Shown piece after piece: positions 16,864 through 26,099 of a stretch of DNA of 35,859 nt. Both the position numbers and the translations under genes were made by a program. Origin of the DNA: an uncultured Porphyromonas sp. (lineage in GTDB: Bacteria; Bacteroidota; Bacteroidia; Bacteroidales; Porphyromonadaceae); assembly GCF_905372525.1 (NCBI RefSeq), contig NZ_CAJPPN010000025.1, positions 1 to 35,859 of the forward strand. The letters are read 5' to 3'. A model generated the notes under the pieces. That model worked only from the letters and a program-made list of their open reading frames with translations. It did not search any database and had not been told where the DNA came from. Positions within the stretch are counted from its first letter, which is position 1. Each line of letters begins with the position of its first letter.

Positions 16864-17001
16864 ATGAATAGCACAATGAGACACGAGGAATATCAGCGTC
16901 CGCTCGCTCAGCTGATCGTACTACCAGCGCCGAGCGATATCCTAGTCAGCTTCTCTGTCACCGGACAGATCGGAGACTTCGACGACGAAGGAGAGCTCTA
17001 G
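16864..17001 (+). CDS. Small 45-residue protein with acidic C-terminus
   Basis: This short frame starts with ATG at 16864 (an in-frame ATG at 16876 would give 41 residues) and ends with TAG at 16999-17001. It reads MNSTMRHEEYQRPLAQLIVL then PAPSDILVSFSVTG and ends GDFDDEGEL. It has no signal peptide. The pattern Y-x-x/R-P-...-LIVL-...-S-x-S-...-acidic tail recurs in many small unannotated proteins encoded next to surface lipoproteins in Bacteroidales. It sits 40 bp after the lipoprotein gene and 27 bp before a strong terminator, consistent with a real second gene of that transcript. Function unknown. Confidence 0.65.
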   Translation: MNSTMRHEEYQRPLAQLIVLPAPSDILVSFSVTGQIGDFDDEGEL

Positions 17002-17028
17002 CCCGACGCCTAGAGCATCGATAGGAAT

Positions 17029-17076
17029 GTGTTGGGGACAGGTGCCGTCTGGAGCACCTGCCCCCACACTCCTTTT
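17029..17076 (+). terminator. Intrinsic terminator after the lipoprotein/small protein pair
   Basis: GTGTTGGGGACAGGTGC (17029-17045) pairs with GCACCTGCCCCCACAC (17054-17069) with one bulge, followed by TCCTTTT. Confidence 0.8.
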
Positions 17077-17213
17077 CTCCCCTAGAGGGAGCGTCCTATC
17101 TATGTGAGGGGCTTCTCGGGAAAGATCCTCCCCGCCCCCCATGTCCCGAGGGGTAGAGAGGCGGAGAATAGCCCCTCCCTATAGGAGGAAAGAGATAAAG
17201 AACTATCTTTGCC

Positions 17214-17221
17214 CCCCGAAT
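17214..17221 (+). promoter_or_regulatory. Candidate -7 box for the outer-membrane protein gene
   Basis: TATCTTTG matches TAnnTTTG and lies 78 bp before the chosen start at 17299. Confidence 0.5.
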
Positions 17222-17298
17222 GAGACAAGAGAAAGATGTATCCAACGGCCTCCGAAGGGCCAAATCTTAGCCCTAATAATTTATCACTTCATCATCAC

Positions 17299-18111
17299 AT
17301 GAGACGTATCTTTACGCTACTACTGACGGTATTACTCCCCCTTAGCCTCGCTGGCCAGAAGACCAAGTTTACCCCCGAGCACTGGGGGCTCGTCGATGGC
17401 AAGACCGTGATCAAGGCGAATATCACGAGCCCTATCTTCCGCAACTACAGCGTGGCTGTAGAGCGTGTCCTGGGTCGTGGCCTTGGCCTACAGCTCGGGG
17501 CGAACATCATGCCCCGTGGTCCCCTACCTCTAGTCCCTGCTGGGGGTGCTCTGCAGATGGAGTCGGAGTGGGTGAATTTCTTCTCCCTCAGCTCCTTCTC
17601 CCTCACCCCCGAGCTCCGCTGGTACACAGGTGGGGGCTATGGACATGGCTTCTACCTGATGGGCTACTGGCGCTATGAGCGCTATCGGGTCGGTGACTAT
17701 GGGTATCACTTCGATCTCGAGCGGCTCCCTAATGGGACGGTCCCCCAAGGGAGTGCTGTCCTCTCGGGTAAGCTCGATACCTACAGCCTAGGGATGGGTC
17801 TAGGGGCTCAGTGGCTCTTCGGGCGGAACAAGAATATCGTCCTAGACTGGAATATCCTAGGGGCGCATATCGGCCGTGGTAAGCTCGGGGCGGATGTCGT
17901 CTATCACCTCCAGGGTGGGGGGCAGCTACCTGCAGAGAGCCGCGAGACTGCTAGCCGAGATATCCTAGCTCCGCTGAGCGACCTAGCGTTCCTCAACTTC
18001 GATGGGGCTCGGGGCGAACTCGACGAGGCGAACTCGACGGTACGTGCTCAGGGCATAGGTACTCCCTGGGCCTTCTTCCGCATGTCCCTCTCGGTAGGCT
18101 TCCGCTTCTAG
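17299..18111 (+). CDS. Outer-membrane beta-barrel protein (DUF3575-like)
   Basis: I choose the Met at 17299, giving 270 residues with a clean signal peptide (MRRIFTLLLTVLLPLSLAGQ); the frame is open 63 bp further upstream but without a signal peptide. After it come alternating amphipathic strands: VIKANITSPIFRNYSVAVER, GLGLQLGANIMP, a tyrosine-rich GYGHGFYLMGYWRYERYRV and a final strand ending in aromatic FRMSLSVGFRF, the usual C-terminal signature of an outer-membrane barrel. The beginning (KxNxxSPxFxxYSVxxE) resembles DUF3575 proteins of Bacteroidetes. It is monocistronic with its own promoter box and terminator. Function unknown. Confidence 0.75.
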   Translation: MRRIFTLLLTVLLPLSLAGQKTKFTPEHWGLVDGKTVIKANITSPIFRNYSVAVERVLGRGLGLQLGANIMPRGPLPLVPAGGALQMESEWVNFFSLSSFSLTPELRWYTGGGYGHGFYLMGYWRYERYRVGDYGYHFDLERLPNGTVPQGSAVLSGKLDTYSLGMGLGAQWLFGRNKNIVLDWNILGAHIGRGKLGADVVYHLQGGGQLPAESRETASRDILAPLSDLAFLNFDGARGELDEANSTVRAQGIGTPWAFFRMSLSVGFRF

Positions 18112-18163
18112 TCTCCCGGGGATCCCCCCCCAGACGACAGGCCTCCTAGACGGAGTGCCTATT

Positions 18164-18213
18164 GAGCGACAGGACACCTCCCCGATACGATCGGCGGGGG
18201 TGTCCTGTCGCTC
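18164..18213 (+). terminator. Long hairpin after the outer-membrane protein gene
   Basis: GAGCGACAGGACACC (18164-18178) pairs exactly with 18199-18213; inside it CCGAT and ATCGG pair around ACG, so the stem is extended with an internal loop. Confidence 0.7.
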
Positions 18214-18237
18214 ATATCCCCCCTCAGCCCACCGTCG

Positions 18238-18308
18238 GAGGGCGGGGAGAGGGTGGAGCAGAGGGCGGGGAGAGGGTGGAGTAGCAGCATGGGGAGAGTG
18301 TGGAGCAG
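18238..18308. repeat. Short purine-rich tandem repeat
   Basis: Two 23-bp-period units share 21 identical bases (18238-18258 and 18261-18281, GAGGGCGGGGAGAGGGTGGAG pattern) and a degenerate third is at 18291-18308. The strand is almost purely purine. It lies 114 bp before the MscS gene; the rest of 18112-18421 holds only the terminator. Confidence 0.7.
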
Positions 18309-18421
18309 GAGTGAGGACGAGGACGAACCTAGAGCCCCCCTCGGTGGTTTATCTCAGTAGGATGAAGGTCATCCACTGCCCCCTAAGTATCATTCAGTCT
18401 GAGACAAAAGCAATAGGCCCT

Positions 18422-19342
18422 ATGGCACACCCACTATTCTCCGATATCCTACCCGCAGACTCTACTGCAGCCTCCCAGGTGACCAGTGCCCTCGGCAAGG
18501 CCACCAAGCCCCTAGACCTAGACGTCAATCACCTCTTCAGCCGTGCTATGATGGAGGACTGGCTCAATGCCGGGATCAACTTCGGCATACGTGTCGTGCT
18601 GGCGATCCTCCTCTTCCTCGTCGGCCGATGGGTGATACGTAGGCTCCTCCGCATCTTCGAGCGCATCCTCAAGCGTCGGGACATCGATGGGGTGGCCGTC
18701 ACCCTCTTGGGCTCCGTCCTCTCGGCCCTGCTCTATATCGCCCTCTTCCTCACCCTCGGTGGGGTGCTCGGCGTGAAGTCCGTCTCCTTCGCTGCTGTCC
18801 TAGCCTCCATGGGTCTAGCGGTAGGGATGGCTCTGAGTGGTCAGCTACAGAACCTAGCTGGCGGGGTCATCATCATGGTCACCAAGCCCTTTGCGATCGG
18901 GGACTACATCGTAGCCCAGTCGGTCGAGGGCTCCGTGTACGCTGTGAGCCTCTTCTATACCGAGATCCTGACCCCCGACAACAAGCGCATCTTCATCCCC
19001 AACGGTACCCTCAGTGGTGGGGTCGTGGTGAACTGCTCGCACGAGACAACGAGACGAGTCGAGTGGACCTTTGGGGTCGAGTACGACGAGGACTTCGATC
19101 GGGTACGTACTGCCCTAGAGCACTTGCTGGCCAGCGATGAGCGCATCCTCAAGAGTCCCGAGCCCGTCATCGCCCTACACAACCTAAATAGTAGCTCGGT
19201 CGATATCCTCGTGCGTGCCTGGGTACAGTCGGCGGATCTCTGGCCGGTCTTCTGGGACTTCAATCGTCGTGTCTACGAGGACTTCAACCAGCGGGGGATC
19301 TCCTTCCCCTTCCCACAGCTCACTGTCCATCAGGGCAAGTAA
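18422..19342 (+). CDS. Small-conductance mechanosensitive ion channel (MscS family)
   Basis: With the Met at 18422 (MAHPLFSDILPADS) the protein has 306 residues, close to the 286 of E. coli MscS. An alternative start at 18362 adds 20 residues; the longer open frame upstream runs through repeats and is unlikely. Three hydrophobic helices (about 47-70, 90-110 and 115-145) lead into the pore-lining Gly/Ala-rich helix AAVLASMGLAVGMALSGQLQ, followed by the beta domain with KPFAIGDYI and the conserved FIPNGTLSGG. The channel opens on hypo-osmotic stress to release solutes across the inner membrane. uvrB starts 3 bp after its stop, so the two are co-transcribed. Confidence 0.93.
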   Translation: MAHPLFSDILPADSTAASQVTSALGKATKPLDLDVNHLFSRAMMEDWLNAGINFGIRVVLAILLFLVGRWVIRRLLRIFERILKRRDIDGVAVTLLGSVLSALLYIALFLTLGGVLGVKSVSFAAVLASMGLAVGMALSGQLQNLAGGVIIMVTKPFAIGDYIVAQSVEGSVYAVSLFYTEILTPDNKRIFIPNGTLSGGVVVNCSHETTRRVEWTFGVEYDEDFDRVRTALEHLLASDERILKSPEPVIALHNLNSSSVDILVRAWVQSADLWPVFWDFNRRVYEDFNQRGISFPFPQLTVHQGK

Positions 19343-19345
19343 GGT

Positions 19346-21367
19346 ATGGACTTTCAGCTTACCTCTCGTTTCAAGCCTACGGGTGATCAGCCCCAGGCGA
19401 TCAGCGAGCTCGTCAGTGGCTTCCAGCAAGGTATCCCCTTCCAGACGCTCCTCGGGGTGACCGGGTCGGGGAAGACCTTCACCGCAGCCAACGTCATCGC
19501 TCAGGTGAAGAAGCCTACCCTGGTGCTGAGCCACAACAAGACGCTGGCGGCACAGCTCTACGCCGAGTTCAAGGCCTTCTTCCCCAACAACGCTGTGGAG
19601 TACTTCGTCTCCTACTACGACTACTACCAGCCCGAGGCCTATATCGCTGCCTCCGATACCTATATAGAGAAGGATATGGCGATCAATGCTGAGATCGAGA
19701 AGCTGCGACTCCGGACAACAGCCTCTCTGCTCTCGGGACGTGAGGATGTGATCGTGGTCTCCTCCGTATCCTGTCTCTATGGTATGGCAGACCCGAAGGC
19801 CTTCGAGGAAAAGATTATCCGTCTCAAGGATGGCCAGCGTTACAGCCAAGACCAGTTCAAGCGAGACCTCGTACTTAATCATTATATCAATGACCGCATC
19901 ACCTTCGAGTCGGGCTACTTCCGTGTCAAGGGGGATACCATCGACGTCTTCCCTGCGATCGAGGGCTTCGATGGCGTAGCCTATCGTATCACCTTCTGGG
20001 ATGATGAGATCGAGCGGATCGCCTCCTTCGACCCGCATAGTGGTCGGGAGTATGGGCCGATGTCCTCCCTCATCATCCATCCTGCGAACCTCTTCGTCAC
20101 GACCCAGGAGCAGGTCAATAACGCTGTGGGGCAGATCGACGTAGACCTAGGGGATAGGGTGCGGGAGCTGGAGGAAGAGGGACACCCCTACGAGGCTAAG
20201 CGCCTCTACGAGCGTGTGACCTACGACGTGGAGATGATCCGTGAGCTCGGCTACTGCTCGGGTATCGAGAACTATTCCCGCTACTTCGATGGCAGGAAGC
20301 CCGGCGAGCGCCCCTTCTGTCTGCTGGACTACTTCCCGAGGGACTATCTGCTGATCATCGACGAGAGTCACGTGACCCTCCCGCAGATCCATGCGATGTA
20401 TGGGGGCGACCGCTCCCGCAAGGTCAGCCTCGTGGAGTACGGCTTCCGCCTACCCGCAGCCCTAGACAACCGCCCACTGAAGTACGAGGAGTTCGACACT
20501 CTCACCCCCCGCATCCTCTATATCAGTGCTACGCCTGCCGAGTATGAGCTGGCTCGGTGCGAGGGGATCGTCGTCGAGCAGCTCATTCGCCCCACGGGCC
20601 TACTCGATCCCGTGATCGAGGTGCGCCCGACACAGCATCAGGTGGATGACCTAGAGCATGAGATCAGCCTAGCGGTCGAGCATGGGGAGCGTGTCCTAGT
20701 GACGACGCTCACCAAGCGTATGGCCGAGGAGCTCTCTGAGTATCTCCTGCGGCACGGGGTCTCCTGTAGCTATATCCACAGTGATGTGGATACCCTAGAG
20801 CGTATACAGATCATGGAGGATCTACGTCGGGGAGTCTATGATGTGCTCATCGGGGTCAATCTCCTACGTGAGGGGCTAGACCTACCCGAGGTAGCCCTAG
20901 TGGCCGTGCTTGATGCTGACAAGGAGGGCTTCCTGCGCTCCCACCGCTCGCTGACCCAGACGGCAGGCCGAGCGGCACGTAATGTGAATGGGCGGGTTAT
21001 CTTCTATGCCGACAAGGTCACCGAGAGCATGCGCCTGACGATGGAGGAAACGGAGCGCAGGCGCCGCAAGCAGATCGCCTACAACGAAGCCCACGGTATC
21101 ACCCCCCAGCAGATCGTCAAGAATAGCTCCTCGGCCTTCCCCGACAAGAAGGGAGACACCACCGCTGTGGCCTATATCGAGGCCGACCCGACAGCTGCCG
21201 TCCCCGATCCCCTAGAGGAGCTGATGGGGCTAGAGCAGCTCCTGAAGCTCGCCGAGGTCAAGCGTACCGAGATGATGACCGCTGCCAAGGAGCTGGACTT
21301 CATCGAGGCTGCTCGTCTGCGCAACGAGCTCCAGCGTCTGGAGGAGAAGATACGCTTGCTACAGTAG
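19346..21367 (+). CDS. uvrB: Excinuclease ABC subunit B
   Basis: 673 residues, full length. UvrB is the damage-verifying helicase of nucleotide excision repair: loaded by UvrA, it opens the DNA and recruits UvrC. Walker A GVTGSGKT is at residues 37-44. The beta-hairpin region YYDYYQPEAYI, the DESH motif (LIIDESHVTLPQIHAMYGGD), helicase motifs V/VI (GVNLLREGLDLPEV and QTAGRAARN) and the C-terminal UVR domain (KELDFIEAARLRNEL) are all present. It follows mscS by 3 bp and is closed by an 11-bp-stem hairpin. Confidence 0.98.
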   Translation: MDFQLTSRFKPTGDQPQAISELVSGFQQGIPFQTLLGVTGSGKTFTAANVIAQVKKPTLVLSHNKTLAAQLYAEFKAFFPNNAVEYFVSYYDYYQPEAYIAASDTYIEKDMAINAEIEKLRLRTTASLLSGREDVIVVSSVSCLYGMADPKAFEEKIIRLKDGQRYSQDQFKRDLVLNHYINDRITFESGYFRVKGDTIDVFPAIEGFDGVAYRITFWDDEIERIASFDPHSGREYGPMSSLIIHPANLFVTTQEQVNNAVGQIDVDLGDRVRELEEEGHPYEAKRLYERVTYDVEMIRELGYCSGIENYSRYFDGRKPGERPFCLLDYFPRDYLLIIDESHVTLPQIHAMYGGDRSRKVSLVEYGFRLPAALDNRPLKYEEFDTLTPRILYISATPAEYELARCEGIVVEQLIRPTGLLDPVIEVRPTQHQVDDLEHEISLAVEHGERVLVTTLTKRMAEELSEYLLRHGVSCSYIHSDVDTLERIQIMEDLRRGVYDVLIGVNLLREGLDLPEVALVAVLDADKEGFLRSHRSLTQTAGRAARNVNGRVIFYADKVTESMRLTMEETERRRRKQIAYNEAHGITPQQIVKNSSSAFPDKKGDTTAVAYIEADPTAAVPDPLEELMGLEQLLKLAEVKRTEMMTAAKELDFIEAARLRNELQRLEEKIRLLQ

Positions 21368-21421
21368 CTTCACCCAGCCGACTCTCCCACATCCGTACGT
21401 CCCAGCCCGTACTCCCCCTAG

Positions 21422-21479
21422 CCACGGGTAGCACTCATCACTCATTGACATCACTCACTGAGATGGGGGCTACCCGTGG
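21422..21479 (+). terminator. Hairpin after uvrB
   Basis: CCACGGGTAGC (21422-21432) pairs exactly with 21469-21479 around a 36-base loop, followed by TCTTTGTCC. Confidence 0.6.
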
Positions 21480-21577
21480 TCTTTGTCCCCCCCCTTCGGC
21501 ACACAGAGCGGAGGGAGGGCCTCCTAGACTAGGAGAATAGGTGGAGACTCGGGGGCGTAGGTATAAGGGGAAAGTAG

Positions 21578-21585
21578 TACCTTTG
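21578..21585 (+). promoter_or_regulatory. Candidate -7 box for the ABC exporter operon
   Basis: TACCTTTG matches TAnnTTTG and lies about 91 bp before the ABC transporter start. The rest of 21368-21675 holds only the uvrB terminator. Confidence 0.5.
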
Positions 21586-21675
21586 GTATGATTATTGCAT
21601 AGTAACGAATAAGCTTAGTCGCCACTTTTGCTCCCTCGGGGGGGAGCTCCACGGCTCTACGACTGTATATACTAG

Positions 21676-23532
21676 ATGAAGGATATCCTGATGCTCATAC
21701 GGCGGTTCATCGCCCCTAAGTACAAGGGGGTGCTTGCGCTCGCCATCCTCTTCAATATCATTAGCTCGCTGCTGAACCTCGTGGCTTTTGCCCTCGTGAT
21801 GCCGATCCTGAATATCCTCTTCCAGATAGAGGCTCGGGTGACGGACTTCATCCCGTGGTCTTCGCTGGACCTCACCACTCAGCAGGGGCTGAAGGAGATC
21901 CCTAAGGTCCTTAGTCATAACTTCGCCTACTTCGTCTCCGAGCTGATCACGACACGGGGAGCATCGTATACGCTCATCGTCCTAGGCTTCTACCTCGCAG
22001 CGATGACCCTGCTGAAGGTAGGTACCTCCTACCTCGGGGGCTTCTTCCTCATCCCGCTCCGCACGGGGGTCGTACGCGACCTGCGCAATATGCTCAATCG
22101 CAAGATCCTCTCCCTGCCCCTCGGCTTCTTTAGCGACGAGCGCAAGGGGGATATCATGGCTCGTATCACGGGGGATGTGGGCGACGTGGAGAACTCCGTG
22201 ATGAGCTCCATCGACCTCCTGCTCAAGAACCCCATCATGATCACCGTCTACCTCGGCTCGATGCTCCTGATCAGCTGGCAGCTCACCCTCTTCGTCCTGC
22301 TCGTCCTGCCCATCGCAGGGATAGTCATGGGGCGTGTGGGTAAGTCCCTCAAGCGCTCCAGCCTAGAGGTGCAGAACCAGTCGGGTGAGCTGGTGAGCCA
22401 GATCGAGGAGACCCTCGGGGGGCTACGTATCGTCAAGGCCTTCACGGCCGAGGAGTACGTGGCTCGGCGCTTCGAGTCCCTCAACGAGCGCCTACGTAGC
22501 TCGATCATCTCGGTCAGTCGCCGTCAGCTCCTAGCGCACCCGATGAGCGAATTCCTCGGTACGGTCGCTATCGTCGTTGTCCTCTGGTACGGAGGCTCGC
22601 TGATCCTCTCCCAGTCGAGCTCGATCACGGCCTCGACCTTCATCTACTACCTCGTCATCTTCTACAGCCTCATCAATCCACTCAAGGAGCTCAGCAAGGG
22701 CTTCTATGCGATCCGCCGAGGGATGGCCTCTATGGAGCGTGTAGACCGTATCCTCAGAGCCGAGAGTACGATACAGGATCCGGAGCACCCCCAGCCTGTG
22801 ACCTTCGACGAGGCGATCGAGCTCCGACACGTCTCCTTCCGCTACGCCGAGGAGTGGGTGCTGCGTGATGTCAATCTCACGATACGCAAGGGGCAGACCG
22901 TAGCTCTCGTCGGCCACTCAGGCTCGGGGAAGACCACACTGGTAGACCTCATCCCTCGCTTCTATGACGTCGTGGAGGGCTCGATCACCATCGACGGGGT
23001 GGATATAAGGGATGTAGCCGTGCAGGATCTACGCCACCTGATGGGGAATGTGAACCAAGATCCGATCCTCTTCAATGGCTCGGTGTACGACAATATCGCC
23101 TTTGGGGTCGAGCAGGCCACGCTGGAGGATGTCCGCCGGGCAGCCAGCGTAGCGCATGCCGATGAGTTCATCGATACCCTCCCCGAGGGCTACCAGACTA
23201 ATATCGGAGACCGAGGGGGCAAGCTCTCTGGGGGGCAGCGCCAGCGTCTCTCTATCGCACGTGCTGTCTACAAGAATCCCCCCATACTGATCCTCGATGA
23301 GGCGACCTCGGCACTAGATACCAAGAGTGAACGTCTGGTGCAGAGTGCCCTCGACCGCCTCATGTCCGGGCGTACGACGATCGTCATCGCCCACCGCCTC
23401 TCCACGATCATCCATGCCGACCTGATTTGTGTCGTCGACGGTGGACGTATCGTCGAGCAGGGAACCCATGAGGAGCTCCTCGCCCTCAACGGGCACTATG
23501 CTCGCCTGCATGCTATACAGGTGAAATCCTAA
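21676..23532 (+). CDS. MsbA-like ABC exporter (lipid A/multidrug type, fused TMD-NBD)
   Basis: 618 residues. The N-terminal six-helix ABC exporter domain (about 15-340) carries the typical coupling and EXXG region EETLGGLRIVKAFTAEE. The nucleotide-binding domain has Walker A GHSGSGKT (413-420), the signature LSGGQRQRLSIARAV, Walker B ILILDEATSALD and the H-loop IAHRLSTI. One chain makes half a transporter, which acts as a homodimer in the inner membrane. MsbA homologues flip lipid A-core; drug or lipid export is an alternative. It is followed by the Clp ATPase after 20 bp, so the two are likely co-transcribed. Confidence 0.92.
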   Translation: MKDILMLIRRFIAPKYKGVLALAILFNIISSLLNLVAFALVMPILNILFQIEARVTDFIPWSSLDLTTQQGLKEIPKVLSHNFAYFVSELITTRGASYTLIVLGFYLAAMTLLKVGTSYLGGFFLIPLRTGVVRDLRNMLNRKILSLPLGFFSDERKGDIMARITGDVGDVENSVMSSIDLLLKNPIMITVYLGSMLLISWQLTLFVLLVLPIAGIVMGRVGKSLKRSSLEVQNQSGELVSQIEETLGGLRIVKAFTAEEYVARRFESLNERLRSSIISVSRRQLLAHPMSEFLGTVAIVVVLWYGGSLILSQSSSITASTFIYYLVIFYSLINPLKELSKGFYAIRRGMASMERVDRILRAESTIQDPEHPQPVTFDEAIELRHVSFRYAEEWVLRDVNLTIRKGQTVALVGHSGSGKTTLVDLIPRFYDVVEGSITIDGVDIRDVAVQDLRHLMGNVNQDPILFNGSVYDNIAFGVEQATLEDVRRAASVAHADEFIDTLPEGYQTNIGDRGGKLSGGQRQRLSIARAVYKNPPILILDEATSALDTKSERLVQSALDRLMSGRTTIVIAHRLSTIIHADLICVVDGGRIVEQGTHEELLALNGHYARLHAIQVKS

Positions 23533-23552
23533 ACACTCTGCACACTGCTATC

Positions 23553-26099
23553 ATGAGATACAACTATACCGATACCTTCCGCTCCACCCTAGAGCTAGCC
23601 ACGGAGAAGGCTCGTGAGCTCGGTCTGCCCGAGCTCACCCTAGACCTCCTCCTCTGGGGCATCCTGCGCGAGGGGACGAGTGCTGCGATCAAGTTCCTCA
23701 CTGACCGAGAGCTCTCCCCTCAGACCCTCCTCCAGCTCACCGAGGCACTCCTCCGCCATCAGAGTGAGGATGAGCTACCCTACGACGACCCTACGGGCAC
23801 GGTCCTCTACAGCCTAGAGGCACATAGTGCCATAGCCCGTGCTGCCGAGATCTGTACGATCCTCGGAGACCAAGCCATCAGCCCCCTACACCTGCTACTG
23901 AGCATCTTCCTGTGCGGTATGCCGACGGTGCTCAGTGGCTTCGCTAACGTGGGGAACTACGACATCTGGGCAGACCCCCTCATCCAGCGTATCGACAAGG
24001 CCCTCAAGCCCGGTGCAAAGGTCGGGGAGGATACCTCGCCCACGGGAGGGACGAGTGTACGTATCCGCCCCCTACAAGCCCTAGAGGTGAGTGCCAAGGG
24101 GGTGACCCCCATCTCGCTGGGAGAAGACCTCCCGCCCATCCAAGCCTTCGTCCGTAGGGCGGAGGGGAGCATTGACATCGAGGGCGACTTCCTCTCCCAT
24201 CTATTTAGCCGAGCTAAGCGCCAAGCGAACCGAGAGACAGCGACCGAGGAGCCACGTGAGGGCGAGGAGTTCCCCTTCGGTGAGTATGGGGTCGATCTCG
24301 TCGCTCAGCTCCAGGCTCAGGGACAGAGTGCCCTAGAGGGGCTGGAGCGGGAGGCAGAGATCGAGCAGCTCCTGCAGGTACTCCTACGCTACAAAGCCTG
24401 CTGTCCGATCCTCATCGGTGAGCCCAAGGTGGGCAAGACGGAGGTCGTGCGCCAGCTCGCACGCTTGATCATACGGGGGGATCGACTACCCAAGGCCTTC
24501 CCCTACAAGCATATCCTACAGGTGAGCTTCACGAGGCTCTTCTCCGGGGCACAGTTCATGGGTGGAGCTGAGGCTACGATACGGGGGCTGATGGAGAGCC
24601 TTCGGTTGTCCCCAGACGTCCTCCTCTTCGTCGATGACCTTCACCTGCTCCGCTCGGGGGGACGGTCTCCTGGGGGAGAGGTGCTCGATACGCTCTTCGC
24701 CTCCCTCGATCTCTATGGGCTACGCCTGGTCGGCACGTCCACGAGAGGGGGCTATACGCAGAGCCTCGATGACAGCAGTCAGATGGAGCGTGTCTGCTAC
24801 CCTGTCCCCGTGGAGCCCCTGACGAGGGAGCAGACGCTGGGGATCCTACAGCAGCAGTGTCGCCAGTATGAGGCACACTACGGGGCTAACCTCCAGCCTC
24901 TGCTGGGGCGTGTCCTCGACCTCTCGGAGCGGTATATGCCCACCCGCCCCTTCCCCTACAAGGCTCTGGAGCTCCTAGATGCTACGGGAGCCGTCGTCCT
25001 AGCCCATCTAAATCGCTCAAGGGCTAGGGGAGGACGAGGAGCCGACCAGCCGACCTATACAGAGGCGGATGTCGATCGGGCTCTAGCCCGCCTGACCGCC
25101 CTTCCACTAGAGCGTATCTCTTCGGGGCATGAGCTACGGGCACTAGTCGAGCTTCCCCAGCGACTGCGAGACTCCGTCCTCGGTCAGGATCGTGCCGTGG
25201 AGGCTATCGCCCGTGCCGTCCAGCGCTCACGCCTCGGGCTACGGGATAGCCGTAGGCCGATCGCCTCGATGCTCTTCCTTGGCCCTACGGGCGTAGGGAA
25301 GACCTATCTAGCGAAGGCTCTGGCTCGGGAGGTCTTCGGCCGTGAGGATGCGATGGTACGTATCGATATGAGTGAGTTCTCCGAGCGCTTCGCAGTCTCC
25401 CGCCTCATCGGCTCACCCCCAGGGTATATCGGCTACGGAGAGGGAGGCGAACTGACGGAGCCCGTACGCACCCGACCCTACTGCCTCGTCCTGCTGGATG
25501 AGATAGAGAAGGCACACCCCGATACCTACAATATCCTCCTACAGGTCTTCGAGGACGGACGTCTGACGGATACGGAGGGTAACGTCGTGGACTTCCGCAA
25601 TACGATCGTCGTCATGACGAGCAATGTCGGCTCTCGGCAGGCTCAGGCCTTCGCTCGAGGGGTAGGCTTCGCAGGGCTCACGAACGAGGCCGAGCGCAGT
25701 GAGCGTATCTCCCGTCAGGCTCTGCAGCGGACGTTCAGCCCAGAGTTCCTCAATCGCCTCGATGAGATCATTGCCTTCGAGCCGCTCTCGGATGAGGCTC
25801 TTGTTCGGATCTTTGAGCTCGAGCTCGCACAGCTCCGGGAGCGAGTCTCCCAGCAGGGCTATCGGGTGAGCATTTCCCCTGAGGCTCGCCGCTACCTAGC
25901 ACTCCGTGACCTAGACCGGGCGATGGGTGCCCGCCCCCTGCGCCGTACACTCCAGCATGCTGTAGAGGATCAGCTCCTAGATCGTATCCTAGACGGCTCT
26001 CTGGGGGTAGGGGATAGCCTGCTGATCACTCTGGCGCGCAATCAGTCCCTACGCTATGTCGTCCAGCATCCTACCACTAAAGCCAAGAGCCAGACATGA
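23553..26099 (+). CDS. Clp-type double AAA+ ATPase (ClpA/ClpC group) lacking a middle domain
   Basis: 848 residues. The N-terminal Clp repeat domain (about 1-150) is followed by a spacer of about 100 residues, AAA-1 with Walker A GEPKVGKT (289-296), and AAA-2 with Walker A GPTGVGKT (577-584), Walker B LVLLDEIEKAHPD and sensor TSNVGS. A VGF loop (704-706) suggests docking to ClpP, so it would unfold substrates for that protease. Odd points: AAA-1 Walker B reads VDDLH (Asp361-Asp362), replacing the usual catalytic Glu by Asp, and the usual ERRF arginine-finger region reads MERVC. The coiled-coil M domain of ClpC between the two rings is missing, as in ClpA. The stop overlaps the start of the sigma factor gene by 4 bp, which points to translational coupling. 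Confidence 0.88.
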   Translation: MRYNYTDTFRSTLELATEKARELGLPELTLDLLLWGILREGTSAAIKFLTDRELSPQTLLQLTEALLRHQSEDELPYDDPTGTVLYSLEAHSAIARAAEICTILGDQAISPLHLLLSIFLCGMPTVLSGFANVGNYDIWADPLIQRIDKALKPGAKVGEDTSPTGGTSVRIRPLQALEVSAKGVTPISLGEDLPPIQAFVRRAEGSIDIEGDFLSHLFSRAKRQANRETATEEPREGEEFPFGEYGVDLVAQLQAQGQSALEGLEREAEIEQLLQVLLRYKACCPILIGEPKVGKTEVVRQLARLIIRGDRLPKAFPYKHILQVSFTRLFSGAQFMGGAEATIRGLMESLRLSPDVLLFVDDLHLLRSGGRSPGGEVLDTLFASLDLYGLRLVGTSTRGGYTQSLDDSSQMERVCYPVPVEPLTREQTLGILQQQCRQYEAHYGANLQPLLGRVLDLSERYMPTRPFPYKALELLDATGAVVLAHLNRSRARGGRGADQPTYTEADVDRALARLTALPLERISSGHELRALVELPQRLRDSVLGQDRAVEAIARAVQRSRLGLRDSRRPIASMLFLGPTGVGKTYLAKALAREVFGREDAMVRIDMSEFSERFAVSRLIGSPPGYIGYGEGGELTEPVRTRPYCLVLLDEIEKAHPDTYNILLQVFEDGRLTDTEGNVVDFRNTIVVMTSNVGSRQAQAFARGVGFAGLTNEAERSERISRQALQRTFSPEFLNRLDEIIAFEPLSDEALVRIFELELAQLRERVSQQGYRVSISPEARRYLALRDLDRAMGARPLRRTLQHAVEDQLLDRILDGSLGVGDSLLITLARNQSLRYVVQHPTTKAKSQT

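Noticed and set aside
19184..20080. 298-codon minus-strand frame opposite the mscS end and uvrB
   Set aside because: Long antisense frames arise from the GC-rich codon use; uvrB on the plus strand is certain.
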